From Candidatus Uhrbacteria bacterium (GTDB taxonomy: Bacteria; Patescibacteriota; Patescibacteriia; UBA9934; UBA10169), in the NCBI GenBank assembly GCA_003505155.1, contig DNYJ01000012.1:11621-23865 (forward strand): DNA of 12,245 nucleotides, written 5' to 3'. The stretch's first letter is position 1. Every line of letters starts with the position of its first letter. The notes beneath the pieces were generated by a model that saw only the letters and a program-made list of their open reading frames with translations, did not search any database and had not been told where the DNA came from. Below are positions 1-6,351 of the stretch, piece after piece. The position numbers and the translations under genes were made by a program.

Positions 1-35
1 AGAAGGGAACCGGATTGATCTTTCAAAACGCTCAT
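1..35 (-). CDS. Start of a second pilin-like (pseudopilin) gene, cut by the window edge
   Basis: Only about 11 codons are visible: the ATG is the complement of 33-35 and the reading gives MSVLKDQSGSL followed by a probable Leu. The ATG overlaps the TGA of the upstream minor pilin gene in an ATGA junction, which implies translational coupling. A short polar leader ending in a small residue followed by Ser-Leu-Leu resembles the start of class III signal peptides in PilV/GspI-type pilins, where a Gly-Phe/Ser-x-Leu-x-Glu motif follows. The Glu at position +5 and the hydrophobic helix lie outside the window, so pilin identity is inferred from position in the pilus operon plus this leader. Confidence 0.55.
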   Translation of the reverse strand, partial: MSVLKDQSGSL

Positions 36-631
36 GGGTTGGTCGTGATGAATCCTGAAGGCGAGACGTCAATGATCCTTGTTTCGCCTCGGAAGGTGAG
101 GGTGATCGTTCCGTACTGGCTTGTCTCGCCGGTCAACGCGGAAAAGACAGCTTCATGATCGTCGCCCGAACTTGGTACAGCGCCAGAGAGGAGAACGGCA
201 TCAAATGTTGTCCCCTCGTCGAAATCAAAAGCAATGTCCTCCACAGCGTCTCGCAGGGCATACGAGTCTCCCGAGAAGAGGATCACCTCGTCGGTTAAAC
301 GGATCGTGTTATCGTAAGGCAGATAGAGTCCTCGAGCGGAGGCATTGGCTCCATGGCGGGCGTTGCGAGCCGCGGAGGTCAAAAGCGCGGCAAGCTCTTC
401 GGCGGGTTCAACGGCTCGGCTGTCTCCCAGTTTTGAGACGGAAGGCATCGTAACGAGAATAATCACGGCAAAGAGACCGATAGAAACAAGAAGCTCAACG
501 AGGGTAAAACCAAAAGTTGATGTTTCTAGTGCTGTGGGCGATTGCCGACGCCTGTCCGCCTCTGGCGGAAAATTTTGAACCAATGGCACTCTCAAAATTT
601 GTCCCCGATCGCAAACAATCCTTGGAGCCAT
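32..631 (-). CDS. Minor pilin / GspH-like pseudopilin with unusually long leader
   Basis: The core is a typical type IV pilin N-terminus, FG|FTLVELLVSIGLFAVIIL, with cleavage expected after Gly at 509-511 and Glu at mature position 5, followed by about 160 residues to the TGA at 32-34. The long hydrophobic helix, then a region starting AVEPAEELAALLTSAARNAR and ending TRIIDVSPSGFITTNP, resembles GspH/FimT-type minor pilins. Such proteins are inserted in the inner membrane, processed by PilD, and prime or cap the pilus. I chose ATG at 629-631, which gives 199 codons and a leader of about 41 residues; GTG at 587-589 is an alternative. No Shine-Dalgarno is visible at either. It lies 41 bases after the pilC stop and overlaps the next pilin gene by ATGA. 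Part of the leader is encoded by an inverted-repeat segment (555-600). Pilin identity is firm; the exact start is not. Confidence 0.82.
   Translation of the reverse strand: MAPRIVCDRGQILRVPLVQNFPPEADRRRQSPTALETSTFGFTLVELLVSIGLFAVIILVTMPSVSKLGDSRAVEPAEELAALLTSAARNARHGANASARGLYLPYDNTIRLTDEVILFSGDSYALRDAVEDIAFDFDEGTTFDAVLLSGAVPSSGDDHEAVFSALTGETSQYGTITLTFRGETRIIDVSPSGFITTNP
555..600. repeat. Pair of adjacent inverted repeats in the minor pilin leader
   Basis: Two hairpins sit side by side. TCCGCC-TCT-GGCGGA at 555-569 is a 6-bp stem with a 3-base loop. AAATTTTGA at 570-578 pairs with TCAAAATTT at 592-600, a 9-bp stem. Neither is followed by a T-run, so a terminator is unlikely. The arrangement resembles a small dispersed REP-like element, but only one copy is in this window. 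Confidence 0.6.
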
Positions 632-672
632 GTATTCTTTTGTGCCGTGAGTCGTCTGGTTTAACGATTGCC

Positions 673-1851
673 TCATACACTCCCGACGATTTGATAAATG
701 GGGGAGATGATGGAGAAGGCAAGGATGCCGACCAAGAGGCCGATCGTGAGAATGAGGAACGGTTCGATCAAGGTGGAGATATCCTGGATCGTTGAATCCA
801 CCTCCTCCTCGTAAAAGTCGGCAAGGTAAGTGAGCATGTCCGGAAGCGTTCCCGTCTCTTCGCCGACGCGAATGAGGCGGAGCGCCATGGGTGGGACGAG
901 CTTGCTCTCGTGTCCCAAGACTTCCGTGAGCATCTGCCCTTGAGAGACTTCGTCGAGCGCGCGGTCGAAGAGCTTGCGGTAGTGGTGGTTGCGCACCGTC
1001 TGCTTTGTAATAACGAGCGCTTCGTTGATCGTTACGCCGCTTGCAAGGAGCGTTCCCATGAGGCGCGTCATGCGGGCCAGATTGGTGTTCTTCGATGTGC
1101 GACCAAAAATAGGGAGGCGCAAAAGGAGCCAGTGCAGGGCGGGTTTGAGAAATCGAATGCGCGGGATGACAAGGACGAGGAGAATGACGGCGGCGACGAA
1201 GCCGAAGACAAGTATTGGCTTCGTGGCGATGGTGTCCACCAGCCACAAAATCGCTTTTGTTGTCCACGGCAATTCCACCTTGAGCGATTTGAAGAGGGAC
1301 GTGATTTTTGGCAGGACGAAAACAAACACCAGCGCGCCGACCACGAGGGCTCCGAGAAGAACGATCATGGGGTACATCATTGCGCCGCGCACTTTTTTTC
1401 GCAGGTTGTGTTCCTTCTCGAGTTGTCGCGCCAAGTGGTCGAGGTTTTTTTGGAGCGTCCCTGAAGCTTCGCCGGCCGCAATAAGATTGATAAAGACGGG
1501 GGAGAACACGTGAGGGTAATGGCCGAGCCCTTCGGCGAGCGTCTTGCCCTGTTCGACGGAGGCTTTGAGCGTCTCGAGAATTTTTTTGAGGGGACCTTTG
1601 GACTGTTGGAGAAGGATGTCAATCGCTTCGTCAATCGCAACGCCCGACTTGAGGAGCACGGCGAAGTATTTGGTGAACAGCATCTTTTCGGTGTGAGAGA
1701 GCCTGACGTTCAAGCGCACCATCAAAGGAACCTTCGTTTTAGGCTTCTCTGCCGAGATTGAAGGAGCCGGCTTCTTTTTCGGCGGCATCTTGTCCGATGT
1801 CTTTGCCATGGGCTTTACGATCGGCTTCCTCGATTTTTCCTCCTTGGCCAT
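673..1851 (-). CDS. pilC: Type IV pilus / type II secretion inner-membrane platform protein (PilC/GspF)
   Basis: The 392-residue protein has the two tandem T2SSF domains of the PilC/GspF family, about residues 55-185 (LSHTEKMLFTKYFAVLLKSG) and 255-385 (TNLARMTRLMGTLLASGV), each with the signature of hydrophilic helices leading to hydrophobic segments. Transmembrane stretches are visible around residues 158-185, 210-230 and at the C-terminus (LILTIGLLVGILAFSIISPIY). The first ~45 residues are a Lys/Pro-rich extension. The platform protein couples the PilB ATPase to pilin extraction from the membrane. Its ATG follows the pilB stop after one base (TGATATG), so the two are almost certainly co-translated. 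Length is normal for the family. The symbol follows pilus usage; gspF would be equally valid. Confidence 0.95.
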   Translation of the reverse strand: MAKEEKSRKPIVKPMAKTSDKMPPKKKPAPSISAEKPKTKVPLMVRLNVRLSHTEKMLFTKYFAVLLKSGVAIDEAIDILLQQSKGPLKKILETLKASVEQGKTLAEGLGHYPHVFSPVFINLIAAGEASGTLQKNLDHLARQLEKEHNLRKKVRGAMMYPMIVLLGALVVGALVFVFVLPKITSLFKSLKVELPWTTKAILWLVDTIATKPILVFGFVAAVILLVLVIPRIRFLKPALHWLLLRLPIFGRTSKNTNLARMTRLMGTLLASGVTINEALVITKQTVRNHHYRKLFDRALDEVSQGQMLTEVLGHESKLVPPMALRLIRVGEETGTLPDMLTYLADFYEEEVDSTIQDISTLIEPFLILTIGLLVGILAFSIISPIYQIVGSV

Positions 1852-1852
1852 A

Positions 1853-3190
1853 TCACTCTTGCATCACGCGAATGAATTCATCGAGTGTTGTTTCCTGTGC
1901 AGTAATTTTGCGCGCGGCGTCGTCCTCGATCGTCGTCATGCCTTCCTTGATCGCCGCTTCTTTGATTTCACTCGAAGAGGCGCGATTGATGACGAGCTTC
2001 TGAATCGTTTCCGTGTTTTCCAAGATTTCGTACAAGCCGACGCGTCCCCGGTAACCGGTGTCGTTGCATTTGGCACAGCCTTTCGCTTCCGCCACGGTGA
2101 TCGAAGCGTTCTTGCCGAAGAGTCTTGCGAGCGCAACGGGATACAGAATCTTCTCGGCTTCCGTCTTGGAAAGTTTTTTGGAGCCTTTACAATCGGGACA
2201 GACGCGCCGCGCGAGGCGCTGGGCGATGGCGACGTTCAGGGTCGAGGCGACCAGAAATGTCTCCACGCCCATGTCAATCAAGCGTGGGATCGTCGTAGCG
2301 GCGTCATTCGTGTGAAGTGTGGAGAGAAGCGTATGTCCGGTCATGGCGGCGTTCACGGCGATCTTCGCCGTTTCCTGGTCGCGGATTTCTCCGACCATGA
2401 GGACGTCCGGATCCTGGCGCAGGAGCGAACGCAGGCCCGTGGCGAACGTGAGCTTGGCGACGCGGTCTACCTGGCTTTGATTCACTCCCTCGATTTCAAA
2501 CTCCACCGGATCTTCGATGGTCGAGATATTCACTTCGCGGCGGTTGAGAATCTCGAGGATGGCATAGATGGTCGTCGTCTTGCCCGATCCCGTGGGACCC
2601 GTGGCGAGAATCATGCCCCACGGTTTTTTGATGGCGCGCTCCACGCGGGCGAGATCCTCCTCGGCAAGCCCAAGCTGTTCGAGCGTCAGCTTGTGCGATT
2701 GGCTGGAGAGAAGGCGCAGAACGGCTTTTTCGCCGAGCGTCGTGGGAATGACGGAAGCGCGCACGTCCACGGATTCTTCTCCGGCGGAAAACTTAAAACG
2801 TCCGTCCTGGGGCGCATGGTGTTCGTCGGTGCGCATGCGAGTGAGAATTTTGAGGCGCGCGATGAGCTGGATGTGGATGTCCATCGGCAGTTCGAAGTTG
2901 TCGTGGAGGATGCCGTCAATACGCAGGCGGACTTTAGAACCTTTTTCCCACGGTTCAAGATGAATGTCAGAAGCGCGCATACCATACGCATACTGCGCGA
3001 TCGTCGTGAAGAGATTGACCACGGCATCCTCCGCGTGTTTTTTCCCCGCTTCAGCAATGAGTTTTAGGACGGCGCTTTGTTCATGACCTTTGAAAGCGGA
3101 TTTTGGAGGTTCCTCGCCCGAACGTGCTTGTTCGGTATGGGTGGGCAGTTTCGTTGATTCCGATTTTTTCTTGCGAGAAAGAAGAGGCAT
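1853..3190 (-). CDS. pilB: Type IV pilus assembly / type II secretion ATPase (PilB/GspE), short form
   Basis: This is a 445-residue secretion NTPase. Visible motifs: Walker A GPTGSGKTT (198-206), Asp box ISTIEDPVE (222-230), Walker B PDVLMVGEIRD (261-271), His box LSTLHTNDA (289-297), and a PilB/GspE zinc tetracysteine C331xxC334 ... C372xxC375. The protein enters the N2-like region (ASDIHLEP, residues 73-80) after about 60 residues, so the large N-terminal MshEN/N1 region found in ~560-residue PilB proteins is missing; short forms are common in CPR genomes. It powers pilin polymerisation at the inner-membrane platform. It is the first gene of the minus-strand operon, starting at ATG 3188-3190 about 44 bases after the predicted transcription start. 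No Shine-Dalgarno is evident. The tetracysteine argues against the retraction ATPase PilT. Confidence 0.96.
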   Translation of the reverse strand: MPLLSRKKKSESTKLPTHTEQARSGEEPPKSAFKGHEQSAVLKLIAEAGKKHAEDAVVNLFTTIAQYAYGMRASDIHLEPWEKGSKVRLRIDGILHDNFELPMDIHIQLIARLKILTRMRTDEHHAPQDGRFKFSAGEESVDVRASVIPTTLGEKAVLRLLSSQSHKLTLEQLGLAEEDLARVERAIKKPWGMILATGPTGSGKTTTIYAILEILNRREVNISTIEDPVEFEIEGVNQSQVDRVAKLTFATGLRSLLRQDPDVLMVGEIRDQETAKIAVNAAMTGHTLLSTLHTNDAATTIPRLIDMGVETFLVASTLNVAIAQRLARRVCPDCKGSKKLSKTEAEKILYPVALARLFGKNASITVAEAKGCAKCNDTGYRGRVGLYEILENTETIQKLVINRASSSEIKEAAIKEGMTTIEDDAARKITAQETTLDEFIRVMQE

Positions 3191-3236
3191 AGAGGCATCT
3201 TGTCCACAAGGGCGGACATCAAGGATAAAAAATTTC

Positions 3237-3249
3237 TGCTATTATATCA
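3237..3249. promoter_or_regulatory. Shared bidirectional extended -10 promoter between pilB operon and major pilin
   Basis: Plus strand reads TGCTATTAT (3237-3245), an extended -10 about 33 bases before the pilin ATG. Minus strand reads TGATATAAT (3249 down to 3241), a perfect extended -10 about 50 bases before the pilB ATG. The hexamers overlap in a near-symmetric TGnTATnATAnCA core. No good -35 is seen on either side. Expected starts are near 3252 (+) and 3234 (-). Confidence 0.6.
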
Positions 3250-3277
3250 TCAATCTATTCATCGTAACACATTTCTT

Positions 3278-3763
3278 ATGCAAAACTCTCGTTACAACGA
3301 GGGAGGCTTCACCCTTATCGAGCTTCTCATCGTCATCGCGATCATCGCGATCATCGCCGCCGGCGTCTTTGTCGCGCTCGATCCGGCACAGCGGTTTGAG
3401 GAAGCTCGCGACTCCCAGCGCTGGAGCGATGTCAACGCCGTTCTCTCCGCCGTCAAGACCGATCAAGTTGACAACGGGGGAAGCTATGTTGCTTCCGTTG
3501 CGGCTTTGACGAATGGCAACTACTACACGATTGGCACCGCCGCGGCCGGATGCGATTCCGGATGCACGGCGCAGACCACGCAGGCCGCTTGCGTTGACCT
3601 GGCGGCTCTTGTCACCGAAGGTTATCTCGGCAGTGTACCGATGGATCCTTCAAGCGGAACAGCCGCCGAGACGGATTACTACCTCATGAAGGCGGCGTCG
3701 GATGTGATCACGGTCGGCTCCTGCGATCCGGAAGCGGCAACGACGATTTCGGTGGCTCGGTAG
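3278..3763 (+). CDS. Probable major type IV pilin (GspG/PilA-like)
   Basis: The 161-residue prepilin has a 10-residue leader MQNSRYNEGG, cleavage before FTLIELLIVIAIIAIIAAGV, and Glu at mature position 5. A variable head follows with conserved features of CPR/GspG-like pilins: ARDSQRWSDVNAVLSAV, then VPMDPSSG and a C-terminal disulfide-capable region with several Cys (about 114-125 and 150). I start at ATG 3278-3280 because it gives a normal leader; an upstream in-frame ATG at 3200 would add 26 residues and precede the predicted promoter. It is divergent from pilB, shares its promoter region and ends before a clear intrinsic terminator, so it is likely monocistronic and highly expressed, as expected for the main pilus subunit. 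No Shine-Dalgarno is visible. Confidence 0.93.
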   Translation: MQNSRYNEGGFTLIELLIVIAIIAIIAAGVFVALDPAQRFEEARDSQRWSDVNAVLSAVKTDQVDNGGSYVASVAALTNGNYYTIGTAAAGCDSGCTAQTTQAACVDLAALVTEGYLGSVPMDPSSGTAAETDYYLMKAASDVITVGSCDPEAATTISVAR

Positions 3764-3786
3764 GGGAAAAAATTAACCATGATGCG

Positions 3787-3812
3787 AACTCGAGACGTTT
3801 GTCTCGAGTTTT
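3787..3812 (+). terminator. Intrinsic terminator of the major pilin gene
   Basis: AACTCGAGAC (3787-3796) pairs with GTCTCGAGTT (3801-3810) in a 10-bp stem with a GTTT loop, running into TTTTGCTT. It lies 24 bases after the pilin stop. Confidence 0.85.
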
Positions 3813-3824
3813 GCTTGTAGCCTT

Positions 3825-3853
3825 ACAAAAGAAGAAGACCCTTGTGGGGTCTT
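3825..3853 (-). terminator. Intrinsic terminator of the structured RNA
   Basis: Read on the minus strand, AAGACCC (3853-3847) pairs with GGGTCTT (3841-3835) around a 5-base loop and is followed by CTTCTTTTGT. On the plus strand the hairpin is preceded, not followed, by the tract, so it terminates leftward transcription. Confidence 0.75.
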
Positions 3854-4340
3854 GAGAAGGGGGGTGCCGACGAGAGGGAATGGAGGAGGGTGGTGGTCTT
3901 CCATCTCGCCGGCACCCTTGGGAAGCATGGCCTCCCGAACGTTTCTGCGCCGTCGTCCGTCGCGCAAAACGGACTGGAGCCATGTGGAACGTCCGGGAGG
4001 CCGTGCGGCCAGAGATCAAAGGCTGTGGAGCCTCGACCATCATGGCCTGAAGAATGGGGCGGCTCCGACGCAAGAGGCAGAACGTGCGTGGGATTCCTCT
4101 TGCGCCGGAGCGCCCACTTGGCGGCTCTCCCAATCCCGGCCGGGACATGGAGCCGCCGTACGCCGCAGACAGTCTGGAGGGTGACTGTCGAATGCGGCGA
4201 TTTGAGATGCCCCGGGGGAAGTCGCCTCCCCCCGGGTCTGTGTGCCCAGCTGACGATTTGGGCACACAGAGAAGAAGCTGACCCGCCGGCAGGACCATTC
4301 CCGCCAGCGGGAAGAGTAGTGCCACGGGTGCACCACGTGT
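3825..4340 (-). ncRNA. Large multi-hairpin structured RNA of unknown family (~515 nt)
   Basis: The ~500-base region is almost entirely consecutive perfect or near-perfect inverted repeats. Pairs: 3862-3869/3910-3917; 3929-3937/3994-4002 extended by 3939-3943/3988-3992; 4058-4067/4106-4114 extended by 4069-4077/4096-4104 (about 18 bp); 4120-4127/4150-4157; 4162-4174/4183-4198; 4211-4218/4229-4236; 4238-4247/4260-4269 (10 bp); 4282-4290/4303-4311. The apical loop at 4090-4095 (GGGATT) is complementary to the next hairpin's loop at 4132-4137 (AATCCC), a possible kissing interaction. A consensus promoter (4346-4374) and a terminator (3825-3853) both read leftward, setting the strand. Readings in both strands give Arg/Pro/Gly-rich nonsense. 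I saw no RNase P RNA, tmRNA, SRP RNA or rRNA signatures. Existence of a structured transcript is well supported; its function is unknown. Confidence 0.72.
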
Positions 4341-4345
4341 TTAGA

Positions 4346-4374
4346 AAACTATCAATTTACTCCCTGTCTGTCAA
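4346..4374 (-). promoter_or_regulatory. Strong sigma-70 type promoter for the structured RNA
   Basis: On the minus strand TTGACA (4374-4369) is separated by exactly 17 bases from TAGTTT (4351-4346), which is preceded by TGA (4354-4352), making an extended -10. Expected start is about 4338-4340, just before the first hairpin. Confidence 0.72.
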
Positions 4375-4388
4375 ACAAGCGGGTGGTT

Positions 4389-4397
4389 TGGTAAGAT
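4389..4397 (+). promoter_or_regulatory. Extended -10 promoter of the HD-domain gene
   Basis: TGGTAAGAT (4389-4397) lies 8 bases before the ATG at 4406, so transcription would begin at or within two bases of the start codon. No convincing -35; it lies back to back with the RNA promoter. Confidence 0.5.
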
Positions 4398-4405
4398 GAA
4401 AACCT

Positions 4406-5011
4406 ATGAGCATGAAACGAGACGTGGAGTTTTTGTATGAGATAGGAACCTTAAGGTTTCTTCAGCGAACATGGACGCAACTGCTTCGCGAACGAGACAT
4501 GGCGAATCTTGCCGAGCACAGTTTTCGCGTTGCGTGGACGGCGATGACGATTGCCAAGTACGAGGGGGCGGATATCGGAAAGGTGGCGAAGATGGCTTTG
4601 GTTCATGATATTTCCGAGGGGCGCACGGGCGATGCCCATTATGTCTCACGTTTCTATGTTGAACGACATGAAGAAAAGGCCATCGAGGATATCTTCCATG
4701 ACACATTGTTGGGAGAAGAAATGAAATCACTCTGGCTTGAGTATGAAGCGCGTGAAACTCTTGAGGCAAAATGCGTGAAAGATGCGGATTGGCTGGATGT
4801 GGATTTTGAACTGAAAGAGGTTTATGCGAAGGGAGATAGGATTGGCGAAGAAGATCTTTGGCATCGAGACCAACTGCGTGACAAACTCTATACGCCAACA
4901 GGAAAGAGGCTCTGGGACGCCATTTACCAAAGCGATCCTCATGCATGGCACCGAAATGCCACGAATCGTTACAACAGCGGTGATTGGCAAAGGCACGAGC
5001 AAACAAAATAA
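4406..5011 (+). CDS. HD-domain hydrolase, YfbR/HDDC2-like 5'-nucleotidase family
   Basis: The 201-residue protein carries the HD_3 metal-binding pattern: H38 in AEHSFRVAW, H67-D68 in VHDISEGRTGD, and a downstream Asp in KDADWLDVDFEL (about 126-128). The HD-x-x-E-x-x-x-GD arrangement is characteristic of YfbR/HDDC2-type 5'-deoxynucleotidases, cytoplasmic enzymes that dephosphorylate (deoxy)nucleoside monophosphates with a divalent metal. Two starts are possible, ATG 4406 and ATG 4412 (MSM); the first is only ~8 bases after a -10 element, suggesting a leaderless mRNA. Length is normal. It is flanked by the structured RNA promoter upstream and a bidirectional terminator downstream, so it is probably monocistronic. 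Substrate specificity cannot be read from sequence. Confidence 0.88.
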   Translation: MSMKRDVEFLYEIGTLRFLQRTWTQLLRERDMANLAEHSFRVAWTAMTIAKYEGADIGKVAKMALVHDISEGRTGDAHYVSRFYVERHEEKAIEDIFHDTLLGEEMKSLWLEYEARETLEAKCVKDADWLDVDFELKEVYAKGDRIGEEDLWHRDQLRDKLYTPTGKRLWDAIYQSDPHAWHRNATNRYNSGDWQRHEQTK

Positions 5012-5012
5012 C

Positions 5013-5045
5013 AAGAAACACCCGCTTACTCGGCGGGTGTTTCTT
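5013..5045. terminator. Bidirectional intrinsic terminator between HD gene and DoxX gene
   Basis: AAGAAACACCCGC (5013-5025) pairs with GCGGGTGTTTCTT (5033-5045), a 13-bp stem with a 7-base loop two bases after the HD stop. The A/T-rich ends provide T-tracts in both directions; leftward it continues GTTATTTTG. Confidence 0.85.
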
Positions 5046-5057
5046 GGTAATGAACTT

Positions 5058-5093
5058 GCGAGTAAAATGATGCGATCGTATCACTTTACTCGC
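5058..5093. repeat. Inverted repeat after the DoxX gene
   Basis: GCGAGTAAA-a-TGAT (5058-5071) pairs with ATCA-c-TTTACTCGC (5080-5093): 13 pairs with one A/C mismatch and an 8-base loop. It starts six bases after the DoxX stop on the minus strand. No T-run follows, so it may be a 3' stabilising hairpin or a binding site. Confidence 0.6.
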
Positions 5094-5098
5094 GATTG

Positions 5099-5593
5099 TC
5101 AGGCGAGCCAGGGATGCTTTTTGACGAGTTGGAGACTTGACCAACGTTGGTTTAGGCTCCAAGCCTGCTCGCTTCGCGTGCGCTGTAGCGCTTGGAGAAC
5201 GAGGAGGTAGATCAGATGATCATCCAGAAACGGATTGTTTTTGGGAGGGAGAACGGCAAGCCACATGAGAAGGAGGAGCAACGATCCTGCTGTCGTGGCG
5301 ATGCGCATGCCCACGCCCAGGATCAGAGCGAAACCAATTAAGGCGAGACCGAGCATGAAGAGCCAATCTACCCACGCGACTCCGGCGAGCGTGTTGAAGG
5401 CGTTTGCGAACGGCCCCGTGGGTGAATTCGCGAGAAATCCGCTTGTAGGAGAACCTCCGGCGAGCCATGCTTTTTCAGGTGCAGTGCCAAGTCCGAATCC
5501 GAAGAGCTTATCAAGAAACGCCCAGAGAAAGATCCAGCCGAGGCCGATGCGCAGAATGGCGTCAATGTGACGCAGAGCGAGCGAGTAGCTCAT
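5099..5593 (-). CDS. DoxX/DoxD-family membrane protein
   Basis: The 164-residue protein has four hydrophobic segments: about 13-32 (ILRIGLGWIFLWAFLDKLFG), 70-95, 98-115 (SLLLLLMWLAVLPP) and around 127-136 (LIYLLVLQAL). The motif GWIFLWAFLDKLFGFG followed by a short Gly/Pro/Thr-rich loop is typical of DoxX-family proteins. Relatives include the thiosulfate:quinone oxidoreductase subunit DoxD and other membrane redox-associated proteins; the actual activity here is unknown. It lies 46 bases downstream of the VUT transporter in the same direction, but has its own TAAAAT box seven bases before the ATG. The C-terminal ~25 residues (RTRSEQAWSLNQRW...) are cytoplasmic-looking. Confidence 0.82.
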   Translation of the reverse strand: MSYSLALRHIDAILRIGLGWIFLWAFLDKLFGFGLGTAPEKAWLAGGSPTSGFLANSPTGPFANAFNTLAGVAWVDWLFMLGLALIGFALILGVGMRIATTAGSLLLLLMWLAVLPPKNNPFLDDHLIYLLVLQALQRTRSEQAWSLNQRWSSLQLVKKHPWLA

Positions 5594-5600
5594 AGAACGA

Positions 5601-5606
5601 ATTTTA
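5601..5606 (-). promoter_or_regulatory. Candidate -10 box of the DoxX gene
   Basis: TAAAAT on the minus strand (5606-5601) is seven bases from the ATG at 5593, which would make the transcript leaderless. No TGn extension and no clear -35, so this is a weak call. Confidence 0.35.
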
Positions 5607-5639
5607 GAGGGTTGGCACTATGGCCGTTCCCAGATTAAA

Positions 5640-6275
5640 TTATTTTTTCTTCAACCACCGCGCGCCGAGATATACGAAGGGTGTATCAAGCGCCGCCATG
5701 GCGATTTTAAGCAAGTAGTAGGGGAGCGCGATCGTGAGAATGAATCCTACGGTAAATTTGGGAGCGACTTGGTAGAAAGCAATAAACATGAAGAGGAGAG
5801 TGTCAATCGCCTGACTTACCATCGTCGAGGCGTTGTTGCGGAGCCACAGGAACCGTCCATTCGTTTTCCCTTTCCAAAAGTTGAATGCCCACACGTCGTG
5901 GAACTGGGCGATGATGAAGGCAACGACGCTTGCAATGCCGATGCGAAGCGACTGCGTGAAGACGGTCGTGTAGGCGTCGTTTGATGTGTAGCGTTCGGCC
6001 GGTGGAAGGGCGACGAAGATCGTGGCAAAGATCATGGTGAGGACGATGGCGAAGATGCCCACGGCGACGAATTGGCGAGCGAGCTTGGGACCGAAGACTT
6101 CCTCGATGACATCGGTAATGAGAAAGGAGATTGGATACATGAAGATGGCGACGGAGGTCGAGATGCCGAAGATCGTAACGACCTTCGTGCCGAGAAGGTT
6201 CATGCCGACCAGCATCGTCACAAAGACACAAAGGAAAAGATTGATTTTGTCTACTTGTGTGAGAGTGAATTTCAT
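5640..6275 (-). CDS. VUT family (YhhQ-like) transporter, probable queuosine precursor uptake
   Basis: The 211-residue protein is an integral membrane protein with about six hydrophobic segments. Hallmarks of the VUT/YhhQ (DUF165) family are visible: GMNLLGTKVV near residue 24, FLITDVIEEVFGPKLAR (51-67), a Phe/Trp-rich middle (FHDVWAFNFWKGKT), RNNASTMVSQAIDTLLF (146-162) and a C-terminal ALDTPFVYLGARW. Characterised members import queuosine precursors such as preQ0/preQ1 for tRNA modification; that assignment is by family, and no queuosine biosynthesis gene is in the window to support it. It is divergent from mutY, about 94 bases apart, with a palindromic promoter-like core between them. No Shine-Dalgarno is evident. 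Confidence 0.88.
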   Translation of the reverse strand: MKFTLTQVDKINLFLCVFVTMLVGMNLLGTKVVTIFGISTSVAIFMYPISFLITDVIEEVFGPKLARQFVAVGIFAIVLTMIFATIFVALPPAERYTSNDAYTTVFTQSLRIGIASVVAFIIAQFHDVWAFNFWKGKTNGRFLWLRNNASTMVSQAIDTLLFMFIAFYQVAPKFTVGFILTIALPYYLLKIAMAALDTPFVYLGARWLKKK

Positions 6276-6351
6276 AGGGCAAATATCTCTGGAGGTTTAA
6301 TGATATTTTTTCCGGAAGAGTCTAATGAGGCGAATAGGGCATATTAAGAAA

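Noticed and set aside
632..1267. N-terminal extension of the minor pilin frame far upstream into pilC
   Set aside because: It overlaps the strongly supported pilC gene in another frame and precedes a pilin leader; the real start must be near 587-631.
1790..3067. 425-codon plus-strand open frame antisense to pilB
   Set aside because: pilB on the minus strand carries all ATPase motifs; the antisense frame has no recognisable features.
4185..4193. ATTCGACAG on the minus strand, resembling the tmRNA 5' signature
   Set aside because: No acceptor stem, no tag-peptide frame ending in Ala-Ala, and no T-loop or CCA end in the right places; it lies in the arm of an ordinary hairpin.
3825..4340. RNase P RNA as identity of the structured RNA
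   Set aside because: The conserved GAGGAAAGTCC-type core and matching 3' core are absent on both strands.
3842..4399. 185-codon plus-strand open frame, and a 205-codon minus-strand one (3708-4325), across the structured RNA region
   Set aside because: Both translate to Arg/Pro/Gly/Ser-rich sequence without domains, overlap each other antisense, and are explained by GC-rich hairpins lacking stop codons.
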